From Marinobacter adhaerens HP15 (GTDB lineage: Bacteria > Pseudomonadota > Gammaproteobacteria > Pseudomonadales > Oleiphilaceae), in NCBI RefSeq assembly GCF_000166295.1, contig NC_017506.1:372001-436000 (forward strand): 64,000 nucleotides of DNA. Reading direction: 5' to 3'. The notes below the pieces were generated by a model. The model was not told the origin of the DNA. It saw only the letters and a list, made by a program, of their open reading frames with translations, and did not search any database. The stretch's first letter is position 1. Every line of letters starts with the position of its first letter. Shown one piece after another: positions 56,169 to 64,000 of the stretch. The translations under genes and the position numbers were made by a program.

Positions 56169-57980
56169 GTGATTGAAAAACTTCGTAATATCGCCATCAT
56201 CGCCCACGTTGACCATGGTAAGACTACCCTTGTAGACCAGCTCTTGCGCCAATCCGGCACCCTGGATCGGAAGGAGCTCGATAGCGAGCGGGTCATGGAT
56301 TCCAACGATCAGGAAAAGGAACGGGGCATTACCATTCTGGCGAAAAACACCGCCCTGAAATGGAATGGCTACGACATTAACATTGTCGACACCCCGGGCC
56401 ACGCTGATTTTGGTGGTGAGGTTGAGCGTGTCATGAGCATGGTGGACTGTGTGCTGCTGGTGGTCGACTCCATCGACGGCCCCATGCCTCAGACCCGTTT
56501 CGTTACCCAGAAAGCATTTGCCGCAGGGCTTCGCCCGATTGTGGTGGTAAACAAGATTGACCGCCCGGGTGCGCGCCCTGATTGGGTGGTGGATCAGGTG
56601 TTCGACCTGTTCGACAACCTCGGTGCCACCGATGAGCAGCTGGACTTCCCGATTGTGTTTGCCAGTGCGTTGAACGGCATTGCCGGAATGGATCACGAGA
56701 ATCTGGATGACAACATGGATGCCGTGTTCCAGGCGATCGTTGATCACGTACCAGCTCCGAATGTTGATCCGGACGGCCCGTTCCAGATGCAGATCTCCCA
56801 GTTGGACTACAACAGCTTTCTGGGTGTCATCGGCATTGGCCGCATCATGCGCGGCAAGGTGAAGACCAATTCGCCGGTGACCGCCATCGGCGCCAACGGC
56901 AAGAAGCGTAACGGTCGTATTCTGAAGATTATGGGCCACTCCGGTCTTCAGCGTGTTGAAGTCGACGAAGCCCAGGCTGGCGATATTGTCTGTGTCAGCG
57001 GCATGGACGAGCTGTTCATCTCCGACACCCTCTGTGACCAGGCCAACGTTGAAGCGCTTCCGCCGCTGACCGTGGATCAGCCGACGGTATCCATGACGTT
57101 CCAGGTGAACGATTCGCCCTTCGCCGGAAAGGAAGGCAAATACGTTACCAGCCGGAACATCAAGGAACGTCTGGAAAAGGAGTTGCTGCACAACGTTGCG
57201 CTGCGCGTTGAAGAAGGCGATTCGGCTGACAAGTTCAAGGTGTCCGGTCGTGGGGAGCTGCACCTGTCAGTGCTGATCGAAAACATGCGCCGCGAGAATT
57301 TCGAGCTGGCCGTAGGGCGGCCTGAAGTTGTGATCCGCGAGGTTGACGGTGTCAAGCAGGAGCCGTACGAGAGCGTTATCGTTGATATTGAGGAGCAGCA
57401 CCAGGGGCCGATCATGGAGCAGATGGGCCTGCGCCGGGGCGATCTGACCAATATGGTGCCGGATGGAAAGGGGCGTATGCGCCTTGAGTACACCATTCCC
57501 GCCCGAGGCCTCATCGGTTTCCGGAACACTTTCCTGACCATGACCTCGGGTACTGGCATCCTGACCTCTACCTTCAGCCATTACGGCCCGATCAAGGTGG
57601 GCGATGTCACCAGCCGCCAGAACGGTGTCATCGTGTCTATGGCCACAGGTACCGCACTGACCTACTCGCTGGAAACCCTGCAGAGCCGGGGCAAGCTCTT
57701 CCTCGATCCGGGGCAGGAAATCTATGAGGGACAGTTGTGTGGCATCCACAGCCGTGACAACGACCTGGTGGTTAACCCCACCAAGGGCAAAAAGCTGGAT
57801 AACATGCGTGCCTCTGGCAAGGATGAAGTGATCGGGCTCGTGCCGCCGATCAAATTTACCCTCGAGCAGGCGCTTGAGTTTATCGATGACGACGAGCTGG
57901 TTGAGGTAACCCCGAAGTCCATCCGGCTGCGCAAGAAGCTTCTGACCGAAAACGAGCGCAAGCGCGCCAACAAGAAGTAA
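56169..57980 (+). CDS. typA: ribosome-associated GTPase TypA/BipA
   Basis: 603-aa translational GTPase related to EF-G and LepA, acting in ribosome assembly and stress or cold adaptation. I chose GTG 56169 ([20 protein letters not shown]), with AGGA at 56157-56160. This matches the family start, whereas the open frame begins 32 codons earlier with unrelated sequence. G1 is AHVDHGKT, G3 [11 protein letters not shown] and G4 NKIDRPG. The BipA-specific C-terminal domain ends in KRANKK. Divergent from glnA; a strong terminator follows. Confidence 0.96.
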   Translation: MIEKLRNIAIIAHVDHGKTTLVDQLLRQSGTLDRKELDSERVMDSNDQEKERGITILAKNTALKWNGYDINIVDTPGHADFGGEVERVMSMVDCVLLVVDSIDGPMPQTRFVTQKAFAAGLRPIVVVNKIDRPGARPDWVVDQVFDLFDNLGATDEQLDFPIVFASALNGIAGMDHENLDDNMDAVFQAIVDHVPAPNVDPDGPFQMQISQLDYNSFLGVIGIGRIMRGKVKTNSPVTAIGANGKKRNGRILKIMGHSGLQRVEVDEAQAGDIVCVSGMDELFISDTLCDQANVEALPPLTVDQPTVSMTFQVNDSPFAGKEGKYVTSRNIKERLEKELLHNVALRVEEGDSADKFKVSGRGELHLSVLIENMRRENFELAVGRPEVVIREVDGVKQEPYESVIVDIEEQHQGPIMEQMGLRRGDLTNMVPDGKGRMRLEYTIPARGLIGFRNTFLTMTSGTGILTSTFSHYGPIKVGDVTSRQNGVIVSMATGTALTYSLETLQSRGKLFLDPGQEIYEGQLCGIHSRDNDLVVNPTKGKKLDNMRASGKDEVIGLVPPIKFTLEQALEFIDDDELVEVTPKSIRLRKKLLTENERKRANKK

Positions 57981-58009
57981 TCCCCCGGCTCTTATCGAGC
58001 ATGGGTAAC

Positions 58010-58045
58010 AAGGGCTGGATGAATGTTTCATCTGGCCCTTTTTTT
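58010..58045 (+). terminator. typA terminator
   Basis: A 14-bp stem with G-U pairs (58010-58023 and 58027-58040), a TGT loop and a run of seven T (58039-58045). It lies about 30 bp beyond the typA stop. Confidence 0.9.
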
Positions 58046-58092
58046 GTGGTGTTAAGCTAAACTCCGGTTAAATCCTTCACGCGGAGCGTTTC

Positions 58093-59055
58093 ATGCTCAC
58101 CCTCTACCCGGAAATCAAGCCCAATGCCCAGCATCGCATAGCCGTTGATCCTCCCCATGAACTCTACGTTGAGGAAAGCGGGAACCCGGACGGGATACCT
58201 GTTCTGGTGGTCCACGGCGGCCCCGGTGGCGGCTGTGAAGACTACCATCGGCGCTTTTTCGACGCCGAGAGATTCCGGATCATTCTGATGGATCAGCGCG
58301 GTGCCGGGCGGTCCAGCCCCCTGGCAGAGCTCGAAGGCAACAGCACGGACAAGCTGGTTGAAGACATGGAAGTGGTGCGTTCGTTTCTCGGTATCGACAA
58401 GTGGCTTCTGTTTGGTGGCAGTTGGGGATCGACTCTCAGCCTGGTATACGCCCAGGCCCATCCGGAAAGGGTGTCGGGACTGGTTCTTCGTGGGATTTTT
58501 CTCTGTCGGCCGCGGGATATTCACTGGTTTTATCAGGAGGGGGCGAGCCGGGTGTTTCCGGATTACTGGTCTGACTTCGAGGCGCAGATTCCGGAAGCCG
58601 AACGGGCTAACATGGTTTCGGCCTACTATCGCAAGCTCACCAGTTCCAACGAGCTGGAGCAGATCCAGGCGGCGAAGGCCTGGTCGGTCTGGGAGGGCAG
58701 GTGTGCGACGCTGCACCCGAACCCCAGGGTGGTTGAGCACTTTGGCCATCCCCACGTGGCCATCGCCCTGGCCCGCATTGAATGCCACTATTTCATGAAT
58801 TCCGCTTTTCTCGAGCCGGACCAGATCATCCGCGATGCAGGCCGCCTGGTGGACATCCCGGGGATTATTATTCACGGACGGTACGATATGGTCTGCCCGT
58901 TGGATAATGCCCTGGCGCTCAGTGAAGCCTGGCCCGAGGCAGAGTTCCAGATTATTCGGGATGCGGGTCACTCCGCTTCCGAGCCCGCCATTGTCGATGC
59001 TCTGATTCGGGGTGTTGAGTCGGTTGTGGCGAAAACTGATAAAAGTGCCGGTTGA
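58093..59055 (+). CDS. pip: proline iminopeptidase
   Basis: 320-aa alpha/beta-hydrolase that releases N-terminal proline from peptides (family S33), cytoplasmic. The oxyanion region is HGGPGGG (41-47). The nucleophile is Ser110 in GGSWGS, with Asp265 (GRYDMVCP) and His293 (DAGHSASE) completing the triad. A start at 58093 has GGAGCG upstream. It lies 92 bp before dtd, a pairing also seen in Pseudomonas. Confidence 0.95.
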   Translation: MLTLYPEIKPNAQHRIAVDPPHELYVEESGNPDGIPVLVVHGGPGGGCEDYHRRFFDAERFRIILMDQRGAGRSSPLAELEGNSTDKLVEDMEVVRSFLGIDKWLLFGGSWGSTLSLVYAQAHPERVSGLVLRGIFLCRPRDIHWFYQEGASRVFPDYWSDFEAQIPEAERANMVSAYYRKLTSSNELEQIQAAKAWSVWEGRCATLHPNPRVVEHFGHPHVAIALARIECHYFMNSAFLEPDQIIRDAGRLVDIPGIIIHGRYDMVCPLDNALALSEAWPEAEFQIIRDAGHSASEPAIVDALIRGVESVVAKTDKSAG

Positions 59056-59147
59056 ATCCCGTTTTCAGGGTTGCGGCCCGTAACCGCCATGGATACACTC
59101 TTGCTCGATCTTAATGTTTGCCTGTTCAATCGTCCCCAAGGCAGTTG

Positions 59148-59606
59148 ATGAAAGGATTGATCCAGCGAGTGTCGCAAGCCAGTGTTGCCGTGGACGGTGA
59201 GCAGATAGCCTCGATTGGCCCTGGCGTTCTGTTGTTGCTGGGCGTTGAAAAGGAAGATGGAGAGCGCGAGGCAAGGGAACTCTGCCGAAAAATCCTCACT
59301 TACCGTGTGTTTCCCGATGACGCAGGCCGGATGAATCGCAGCCTGTCGGATATCGGTGGTTCCCTCCTTGTTGTTCCACAGTTTACTTTGGCGGCAGATA
59401 CGTCATCCGGGACCAGGCCGGGCTTTTCTCTCGCTGCTGAACCGGATCTTGCCATCAAGCTGTACCAATCGTTTCTGACGGATGCGCGATCACAGTTAGG
59501 GCCGGACAAGGTGAGTGAGGGCAAGTTTGGCGCGGACATGAAGGTTGGTCTGATCAATGACGGCCCTGTCACGTTCCTGCTTGAGAGCAGAAAAAAGCGT
59601 GCGTAA
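59148..59606 (+). CDS. dtd: D-aminoacyl-tRNA deacylase
   Basis: 152-aa Dtd (MKGLIQRVSQASVAVDGEQI), which removes D-amino acids, and glycine mischarged on tRNA-Ala, as a proofreading enzyme. The active-site motifs are VVPQFTLAAD (family SQFTL) and NDGPVTFLLE with the cross-subunit Gly-Pro. The ATG at 59148 is preferred over an in-frame start at 59118, because family members begin MK.LIQRV. A small terminator follows. Confidence 0.95.
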   Translation: MKGLIQRVSQASVAVDGEQIASIGPGVLLLLGVEKEDGEREARELCRKILTYRVFPDDAGRMNRSLSDIGGSLLVVPQFTLAADTSSGTRPGFSLAAEPDLAIKLYQSFLTDARSQLGPDKVSEGKFGADMKVGLINDGPVTFLLESRKKRA

Positions 59607-59628
59607 GTACTTGCACTAGTATTGTGCG

Positions 59629-59650
59629 AAGGCCGTCATGCGGGCCTTTT
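59629..59650 (+). terminator. dtd terminator
   Basis: AAGGCC (59629-59634) pairs with GGCCTT (59643-59648), with an extra G-C pair inside, followed by TTTT overlapping the arm. Modest in size but correctly placed 23 bp after dtd. Confidence 0.65.
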
Positions 59651-60094
59651 ATGGTGCAGAATTAGAGTGCGAGTCCTTTTCAGGTTTGGGCGCGGATATT
59701 CTAACGTTTTGTTTATAAAGCGTTAATGTGAATCTGGCCTCGGATTTGAAACGCAACTGTAACGCAGCTCATGAGTGTGAATTAGCATAAATACTTGCTT
59801 TTCTGCTGCCAAAAGAGCTAAAAATGCACCGCAGTTAATTTGCAAAATGAGAATTATTGTATTAAAACAGTTTCATCATTCAGAGCTTTAAGAAAGTTCT
59901 GTAAGTGTTTGAGCTGTATAGATCTGGAATTCTCCGGATTTATTCGAAAAAGAAGAAAAGTTACTTCTCTGTCATCAAACTGACATGGGGGTAATGCAGA
60001 ATCGGCCTCATCCAGCCTGACTGGTGAAGCCTTACAAAATCGGGATAAGAACCCGTCGCTAAAACCTGAGTTAACTCAAAAAGGAAGACGCAAC
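59651..60094. other. long AT-rich region upstream of the porin
   Basis: About 440 bp without a gene, clearly richer in A and T than its surroundings. It holds a Pho box with a -10 element (59969-60002) and several TGTAA or CTGTA half-site-like words (for example near 59756, 59897 and 59911), which may be weaker PhoB contacts. A 14-codon open frame at 59847-59891 has no ribosome binding site and is ignored. Confidence 0.6.
59969..60002 (+). promoter_or_regulatory. Pho box and -10 of the porin gene
   Basis: CTGTCATCAAACTGACAT at 59969-59986 is two PhoB half-sites (CTGTCAT and CTGACAT) separated by four bases, matching 13 of the 14 consensus positions. Ten bases further is CAGAAT (59997-60002), placed like the -10 of classical PhoB-activated promoters. 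The porin start lies 92 bp downstream. Confidence 0.8.
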
Positions 60095-61102
60095 ATGAAA
60101 AAAACGCTCATCGCATCTGCTATTGCAGCCGCCACCTTCTCTGGCAGTGTTTTCGCACAGTCTGAAATGTCAGCTTCCGAACTGGCCGCCAAGATGGATT
60201 CCATGCCGTCTGTATACGGTAACATCCAGTACGTTCTGACCCACACAAACGTTGATGGCGCCGGCTCTACTGTTGAGCACGCTGATAACGGCTCTACCCT
60301 GGGCGTGAAGCACGACCATGAAATTGCACCGGGCATCACCGGTTTCTTCAAGCTTGAGCTCGAAGGCATCAACGCCGATGATAAATCAAGCAGCAACGGC
60401 ATCGACGCCCTGGACGAAGCGTACATCGGTGTTAAGGGCGACAGCTTTGGTCAGGTTTGGGTTGGTTCTGACGACTCCGTATACGAGAGCGCCATCGTTA
60501 AGATCGGTAACTTCCACGAAGTTGGCTCCGACATCTTTGGTAACTACTCCACTGGTGAAGGCGATCTGGTCCAGTACATGTCCCCGTCTTTCGGCGGTCT
60601 GACTGTTGCTGCCGCTGTTCAGGTTAACGGCGACAACGACACCAAGGGTGGTGCAGACAAGTCCTATCCTTACCAGTTGGTTGCGACTTACGCTGTAGAC
60701 GCTCTTGAAGTGTCTTTTGGTATGGACTCTAACGACGGCGGCGCTGCAGCCGACAACAACGAAAACAGCTACGGTCTGACTGCAACCTACAGCGCTGGCG
60801 ACTTCAGCGTTATCGGTGAATACCAGACTCGTAAAGATGTGAACGACATCGTTGGCGTGATGGGTGTTTACACCATGGGCGCTAACCAGTTCGCTCTGTC
60901 TTATCAGATGCTGGACGACGATGCCTCTGGCGACAAGAAAGACACCGTTATCCTGCAGGCTCTGCACAACGTGTCTGACCACATGTATGTTTACTTCGAA
61001 GGCTACCTGTCTGGTGCCGACGCAGCTAACGAGTACAGCCTGGAAGGCGCGTCTGGCGACGAGCAGTCCATCGCAGCTCTCGGTGCTGTTTACTACTTCT
61101 GA
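60095..61102 (+). CDS. Gram-negative porin, probably phosphate-starvation regulated
   Basis: 335-aa outer-membrane beta-barrel. The signal peptide is MKKTLIASAIAAATFSGSVFA, cut before QSEM. Alternating amphipathic strands continue to the C-terminal GAVYYF, whose final Phe is the usual BAM recognition residue. The family is that of general porins (Porin_4-like): GNIQYVLTHTNVDG, LDEAYIGVKGDSFGQVWVG. It is very rich in Asp, with few Arg or Lys, as often in marine bacteria. The Pho box suggests uptake of phosphate or other anions under starvation, but the sequence does not show specificity. AAAGGAAG precedes the ATG. Confidence 0.9.
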   Translation: MKKTLIASAIAAATFSGSVFAQSEMSASELAAKMDSMPSVYGNIQYVLTHTNVDGAGSTVEHADNGSTLGVKHDHEIAPGITGFFKLELEGINADDKSSSNGIDALDEAYIGVKGDSFGQVWVGSDDSVYESAIVKIGNFHEVGSDIFGNYSTGEGDLVQYMSPSFGGLTVAAAVQVNGDNDTKGGADKSYPYQLVATYAVDALEVSFGMDSNDGGAAADNNENSYGLTATYSAGDFSVIGEYQTRKDVNDIVGVMGVYTMGANQFALSYQMLDDDASGDKKDTVILQALHNVSDHMYVYFEGYLSGADAANEYSLEGASGDEQSIAALGAVYYF

Positions 61103-61130
61103 TCAGCCAATCGGCTAATCCTGTAGTATG

Positions 61131-61161
61131 AAAACCGGCGACCCCTGGGTCGCCGGTTTTT
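61131..61161 (+). terminator. porin terminator
   Basis: A 13-14-bp GC-rich stem (61131-61144 and 61147-61160) beginning AAAA and ending TTTTT. Strong intrinsic terminator 28 bp after the porin stop. Confidence 0.92.
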
Positions 61162-61195
61162 GCGTTTATGAATCCCGAAAAACAGGTCCGTTGAA

Positions 61196-62059
61196 ATGGC
61201 TACCGAACTGGAAATCAAGCTCAGTGTTTCGGACGAGGCACAGTCGCGAGCAGTGGAATGGTTATCAGCTCGCCCCGAAGTGCAGCCCGGCAAGACCAAA
61301 TCCCTGGTCAATCGCTATTTTGATACGCCCAATGCCGACCTGAATCAGGCCAGAGCTGCCCTCAGGGTCCGCAAAGCCGGCAATGATTACATCCAGACCC
61401 TGAAAACCCGTGGCGAGTTCGTTGATGGCGCTCACCGTCGTGAAGAATGGGAGTGGCCGGTTTCCGGTCCGGGGCTGGATTTGTCATTATTGAAAGAGAC
61501 CCCGCTGAAGTCCGAGCTGGACCTGAGCATTCTTCAGGTGGCATTCGAGACCAATTTTCAGCGCCAGGAACTGTGGCTGGAAGATGGCGAGACTTTGATT
61601 GAAGTAGCCGTGGATTCCGGCACTGTTGCCGGCAATGAAGCGAGCTGGCCGCTGCACGAAGTGGAGTTTGAGTTAAAAAAAGGGGACGGCTCAAGGCTGG
61701 TGGCGTGGGCACTTGAGCTGGCGCGGGAGGTGCCCGTTTTCCTGAACCTCGTGAGCAAGGCCGAGCAGGGCTATTTTCTTGCTGGTCTATATCGCCCTGA
61801 GCTGCCCAGTGGCAATGATCCTCTAACAGTTACAGCCTTTCTAAAGGCGTTGGGAGCCTGCTGGCTGCTGGATAGGCCGTTTCCTGTAGACCAGTATGAC
61901 TTTTCGCCTGTAGCGAAAGCAGTCGGTAGCGCGGGGTGCGATGCGATCTGGGAGTATGTGATTGGACAGTTGGCAGAGGGGTGCTCTGTCCGTCAGCTCG
62001 CCGCGGACTCGACGGAGCTCGGCGTTCTCCAATTGCGGCTGGCCACTGCCGAGCACTAA
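61196..62059 (+). CDS. CYTH-domain inorganic triphosphatase (YgiF-like, no full CHAD domain)
   Basis: 287-aa protein with a CYTH triphosphate-tunnel domain (about 1-200). The defining ExExK motif is E4-L-E6-I-K8. Other tunnel residues are recognisable: RVRK, QTLKTRG, REEWEW and EVEFELKKGD. The E. coli relative YgiF hydrolyses inorganic triphosphate, carries a C-terminal CHAD domain and lies next to glnE, as here. This protein is about 145 residues shorter. Its last 85 residues (FLKALGACWLLDRPFPVDQY) are not a convincing CHAD. It converges on the channel gene with 27 bp between. Confidence 0.85.
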   Translation: MATELEIKLSVSDEAQSRAVEWLSARPEVQPGKTKSLVNRYFDTPNADLNQARAALRVRKAGNDYIQTLKTRGEFVDGAHRREEWEWPVSGPGLDLSLLKETPLKSELDLSILQVAFETNFQRQELWLEDGETLIEVAVDSGTVAGNEASWPLHEVEFELKKGDGSRLVAWALELAREVPVFLNLVSKAEQGYFLAGLYRPELPSGNDPLTVTAFLKALGACWLLDRPFPVDQYDFSPVAKAVGSAGCDAIWEYVIGQLAEGCSVRQLAADSTELGVLQLRLATAEH

Positions 62060-62086
62060 CGATTGGGTCGCAAAGTCAGGCGGCCT

Positions 62087-63268
62087 TTAACGGGTTGAGT
62101 TGTTCTTTGCCGGCTCCTCCGCTTCGCCGGTTTCCCGGGCAGCGGCATGAGCGCGCCACTGCTTCAGGAATACCCGGTATCGCTCCAGCGCTTCCTCCAC
62201 CACAGAGACCTCTGGCGTTTCGGCGGATTTGACCAGCACGATCAATCCCTTGCCTTCAATTTCCTCGTTGGTCGGCGGGTGGCAGATGACTTCATTGTCG
62301 TTGTCAATGTAGGCGAGCGCCGTCCCGATGCCATGCCTGACCAGGGCGCTCACTATGTCGGCCCAGTTGAGATCGTCCAGCGTCAGGTCATAGCGATGGG
62401 GATGGTCATGTTCGTAGTTGAACAGGTCTTCCAGCACTTTCTCTGAGCCGGGCGCTACAACCGAGCGCACCATTATTTCGGGGTAAGTCCGGACCGGACG
62501 GATGGTTGTGCGCACGCCGAGCGCCTTGAAGCGGCCCCTGTTTTCGTCGTTGACGCACTCCACGATTGTGTGGTTCCCGAGATTCAGCTCGGTAAGCCGA
62601 TGCGCAATATCGAAGGTGAGGCTGTCGGAAGAGGCATCGGCTTCATCGGCTGCAAGCACGATGATATGACGCGCACTGCCGGCGTGAACGGCTTTCAGTG
62701 CTTCCGGATCAAAGCCTGCACCGTGGTAGTGCACAACTCCGATGTCCGAAAGTTCGGTGGGCAGTCCCATCGGGAACTGGCGAGTCAGGATCATGATGGG
62801 AATGGTTTGGTAGCCCGGAATAGCACGAATCTGGGAGGCGAACCTCATGAAGTACTGGTCGCCGCCATGTTGGGGGGTGTTAATAATGATGATGTGGTCA
62901 TTCATTTTATAGGTCCACCTTCCTGACAAAATGCGTTCCCGGCGGTAGAACCGGTATTCGATATAGTCGCTGACGATCAGTGTCAGCAAGGTAATTGAAG
63001 TGATAAACATCAGCACAATGGTGCTGAAACGCCCGATCATGGTCTGGGGCGCATAGTCGCCGTAGCCAACGGTCACCAGCGTGGTCATGGTCAGCCAGGC
63101 GGCCTCGAATAGTTCCAGGTCCTCGACCGCCCAGATGATCAGGACCTGCACCAATAGCAGCCCGCCCAGAATCGCAAAGAGGCGCTTCATCCGTCTCCGA
63201 ATCATCCCGCCCATGGGCAAGTGAGTTTCCTGGTGCTCCGGATTCAGTGGGCGGCGGTTTCGTTGCAT
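62087..63268 (-). CDS. two-TM potassium channel with RCK (TrkA-N) domain
   Basis: Up to 393 aa. Two membrane helices (about 31-48 and 83-101) flank a pore loop with the potassium filter TVGYGD (66-71). A cytosolic region with two Rossmann-type parts follows (DHIIIINTPQHGGDQYFMRF; then TTIRPVRTYPEIMVRSV), resembling ligand-gated channels of the MthK type. Start choice is open: ATG at 63268, 63214, 63205 or 63187, none with an ideal ribosome binding site. Divergent from glnE. Role in turgor or membrane potential is inferred from the family only. Confidence 0.85.
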   Translation of the reverse strand: MQRNRRPLNPEHQETHLPMGGMIRRRMKRLFAILGGLLLVQVLIIWAVEDLELFEAAWLTMTTLVTVGYGDYAPQTMIGRFSTIVLMFITSITLLTLIVSDYIEYRFYRRERILSGRWTYKMNDHIIIINTPQHGGDQYFMRFASQIRAIPGYQTIPIMILTRQFPMGLPTELSDIGVVHYHGAGFDPEALKAVHAGSARHIIVLAADEADASSDSLTFDIAHRLTELNLGNHTIVECVNDENRGRFKALGVRTTIRPVRTYPEIMVRSVVAPGSEKVLEDLFNYEHDHPHRYDLTLDDLNWADIVSALVRHGIGTALAYIDNDNEVICHPPTNEEIEGKGLIVLVKSAETPEVSVVEEALERYRVFLKQWRAHAAARETGEAEEPAKNNSTR

Positions 63269-63348
63269 CCGTGTCTGCGGCCTGTTCAGTTGCGGGTAAG
63301 TTCGTTATACAGTACCCGAAATATAACAGAGAGACAGGGGTTTGCATT

Positions 63349-64000
63349 ATGTCCGAGCCATGGCACAGCCTTCCGAAACCGCTGGCGGATGATGTCGCCG
63401 GGTGCTGGGAATCAGTGTTCCCGGAAGGAGTTCCGGCCTGGTTGACCTCACCGGAGGGTATGGATGACACCGTGGTGGCTACTGCGATCTCCCGCAGCCT
63501 GTTCCTCCGTCAGACCCTGGAACGCCATGCCGATCAGGTAGAGGCATTGATGGCCTCTCGTTCGCTGACTGAGCCAACCACTCCGGACTATCTGGAAAGT
63601 CGATGGCAGGAGTACCTCTCTGAAGTTGACGGTGAGCCTGGCCTGCATTCGGCCCTCAGACAATTCCGCATGGAGACCCAGTTCCGGATTATATGGCGGG
63701 ATCTGATGCGATGGGCGGACCTGGCTGAGACCATGGCGGCGACGAGTGTATTTGCCGATATCTGTATTGATGGAGCGCTCAGCTGGCTATACCAGGACGC
63801 CTGCGAGCAATACGGTACGCCTCGAGGGGCCGACCCGGTAACCGGACAGGAAACCGACCAGAAAATGGTGGTGCTGGGTATGGGTAAGCTGGGTGGTCGG
63901 GAGCTGAACGTCTCCTCGGACATTGATCTTATCTTTGCCTTTCCGAGCAAGGGGGAAACCGTTGGCGGGCGGCGCTCACTGGATAATCAGCAGTTCTTCG
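63349..64000 (+). CDS. glnE: glutamine synthetase adenylyltransferase, 5' part
   Basis: First 217 codons of GlnE, which adenylylates and deadenylylates glutamine synthetase on signals from PII. The frame is open to the window end. The start at ATG 63349 (MSEPWHSLPKPLADDVAGCW) has GACAGGGG upstream. The nucleotidyltransferase motif GMGKLGGRELN at 177-187 is followed by SSDIDLIFAF, with Asp191 and Asp193 as metal ligands of the deadenylylation domain. The substrate enzyme is encoded by glnA at 54205-55608. Confidence 0.95.
   Translation, partial: MSEPWHSLPKPLADDVAGCWESVFPEGVPAWLTSPEGMDDTVVATAISRSLFLRQTLERHADQVEALMASRSLTEPTTPDYLESRWQEYLSEVDGEPGLHSALRQFRMETQFRIIWRDLMRWADLAETMAATSVFADICIDGALSWLYQDACEQYGTPRGADPVTGQETDQKMVVLGMGKLGGRELNVSSDIDLIFAFPSKGETVGGRRSLDNQQFF

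Noticed and set aside
59847..59891. 14-codon open frame in the porin upstream region
   Set aside because: No ribosome binding site and length expected by chance in AT-rich DNA.
1..64000. tRNA or rRNA genes, CRISPR arrays, insertion sequences, prophage genes, toxin-antitoxin pairs
   Set aside because: Looked for by gene content and repeats; none seen. The region is core chromosome apart from the MSHA locus and the small inverted repeat.

Overview
The window looks like chromosomal DNA of a marine gammaproteobacterium, most probably Marinobacter or a close relative. This is inferred from the protein sequences, the moderate GC content, the order uvrA / YajR-like transporter / ssb (as in Pseudomonas) followed by an MSHA pilus locus, and the glnA-DUF4124-ntrBC arrangement. 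I saw no tRNA, rRNA gene, insertion sequence, prophage or CRISPR array.

Layout. (1) 1-27700: the large ribosomal and transcription super-cluster, all on the plus strand: the end of rplJ, rplL, rpoB, rpoC; the str operon (rpsL, rpsG, fusA, tuf); the S10 operon (rpsJ to rpsQ); the spc operon (rplN to rpmJ); and the alpha operon (rpsM, rpsK, rpsD, rpoA, rplQ). Three of these units are headed by near-consensus sigma-70 promoters. (2) 27701-32950: a long inverted repeat, uvrA on the minus strand, then a YajR-like MFS transporter and ssb on the plus strand. (3) 33116-50671: a tightly overlapping MSHA type IV pilus locus: mshI, a PilN-like gene, mshJ, K, L, M, N, E, G, F, B, A, C, D, O, P and Q. The secretin gene mshL is broken by one extra T in a run of seven. 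(4) 50734-55608, minus strand: nitrogen control, namely glnA, a small DUF4124 protein, ntrB and ntrC, with a sigma-54 promoter, overlapping NtrC sites before glnA and another NtrC-type site before ntrB. (5) 56169-61102, plus strand: typA, pip, dtd, and a porin with a Pho box. (6) 61196-64000: a CYTH triphosphatase, a potassium channel on the minus strand, and the start of glnE, the enzyme that adenylylates the glutamine synthetase encoded in region 4.

How the genes work together. The first region supplies the ribosome, the RNA polymerase core and alpha subunits, the elongation factors and the Sec channel. The MSHA region encodes a surface pilus whose assembly ATPase MshE carries c-di-GMP-binding repeats. 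GlnA, NtrB, NtrC and GlnE form one regulatory loop for ammonium assimilation, and the Pho box suggests that the porin answers phosphate starvation.

The most notable observations are: a stretch in the rpsJ-rplC spacer, immediately before the rplC ribosome binding site, that closely resembles a conserved segment of 23S rRNA domain I and may be an rRNA mimic for feedback control by an r-protein such as L4; the T7 frameshift in mshL; the 22-bp perfect inverted repeat behind rplQ; the NtrC and sigma-54 architecture; and the Pho box.
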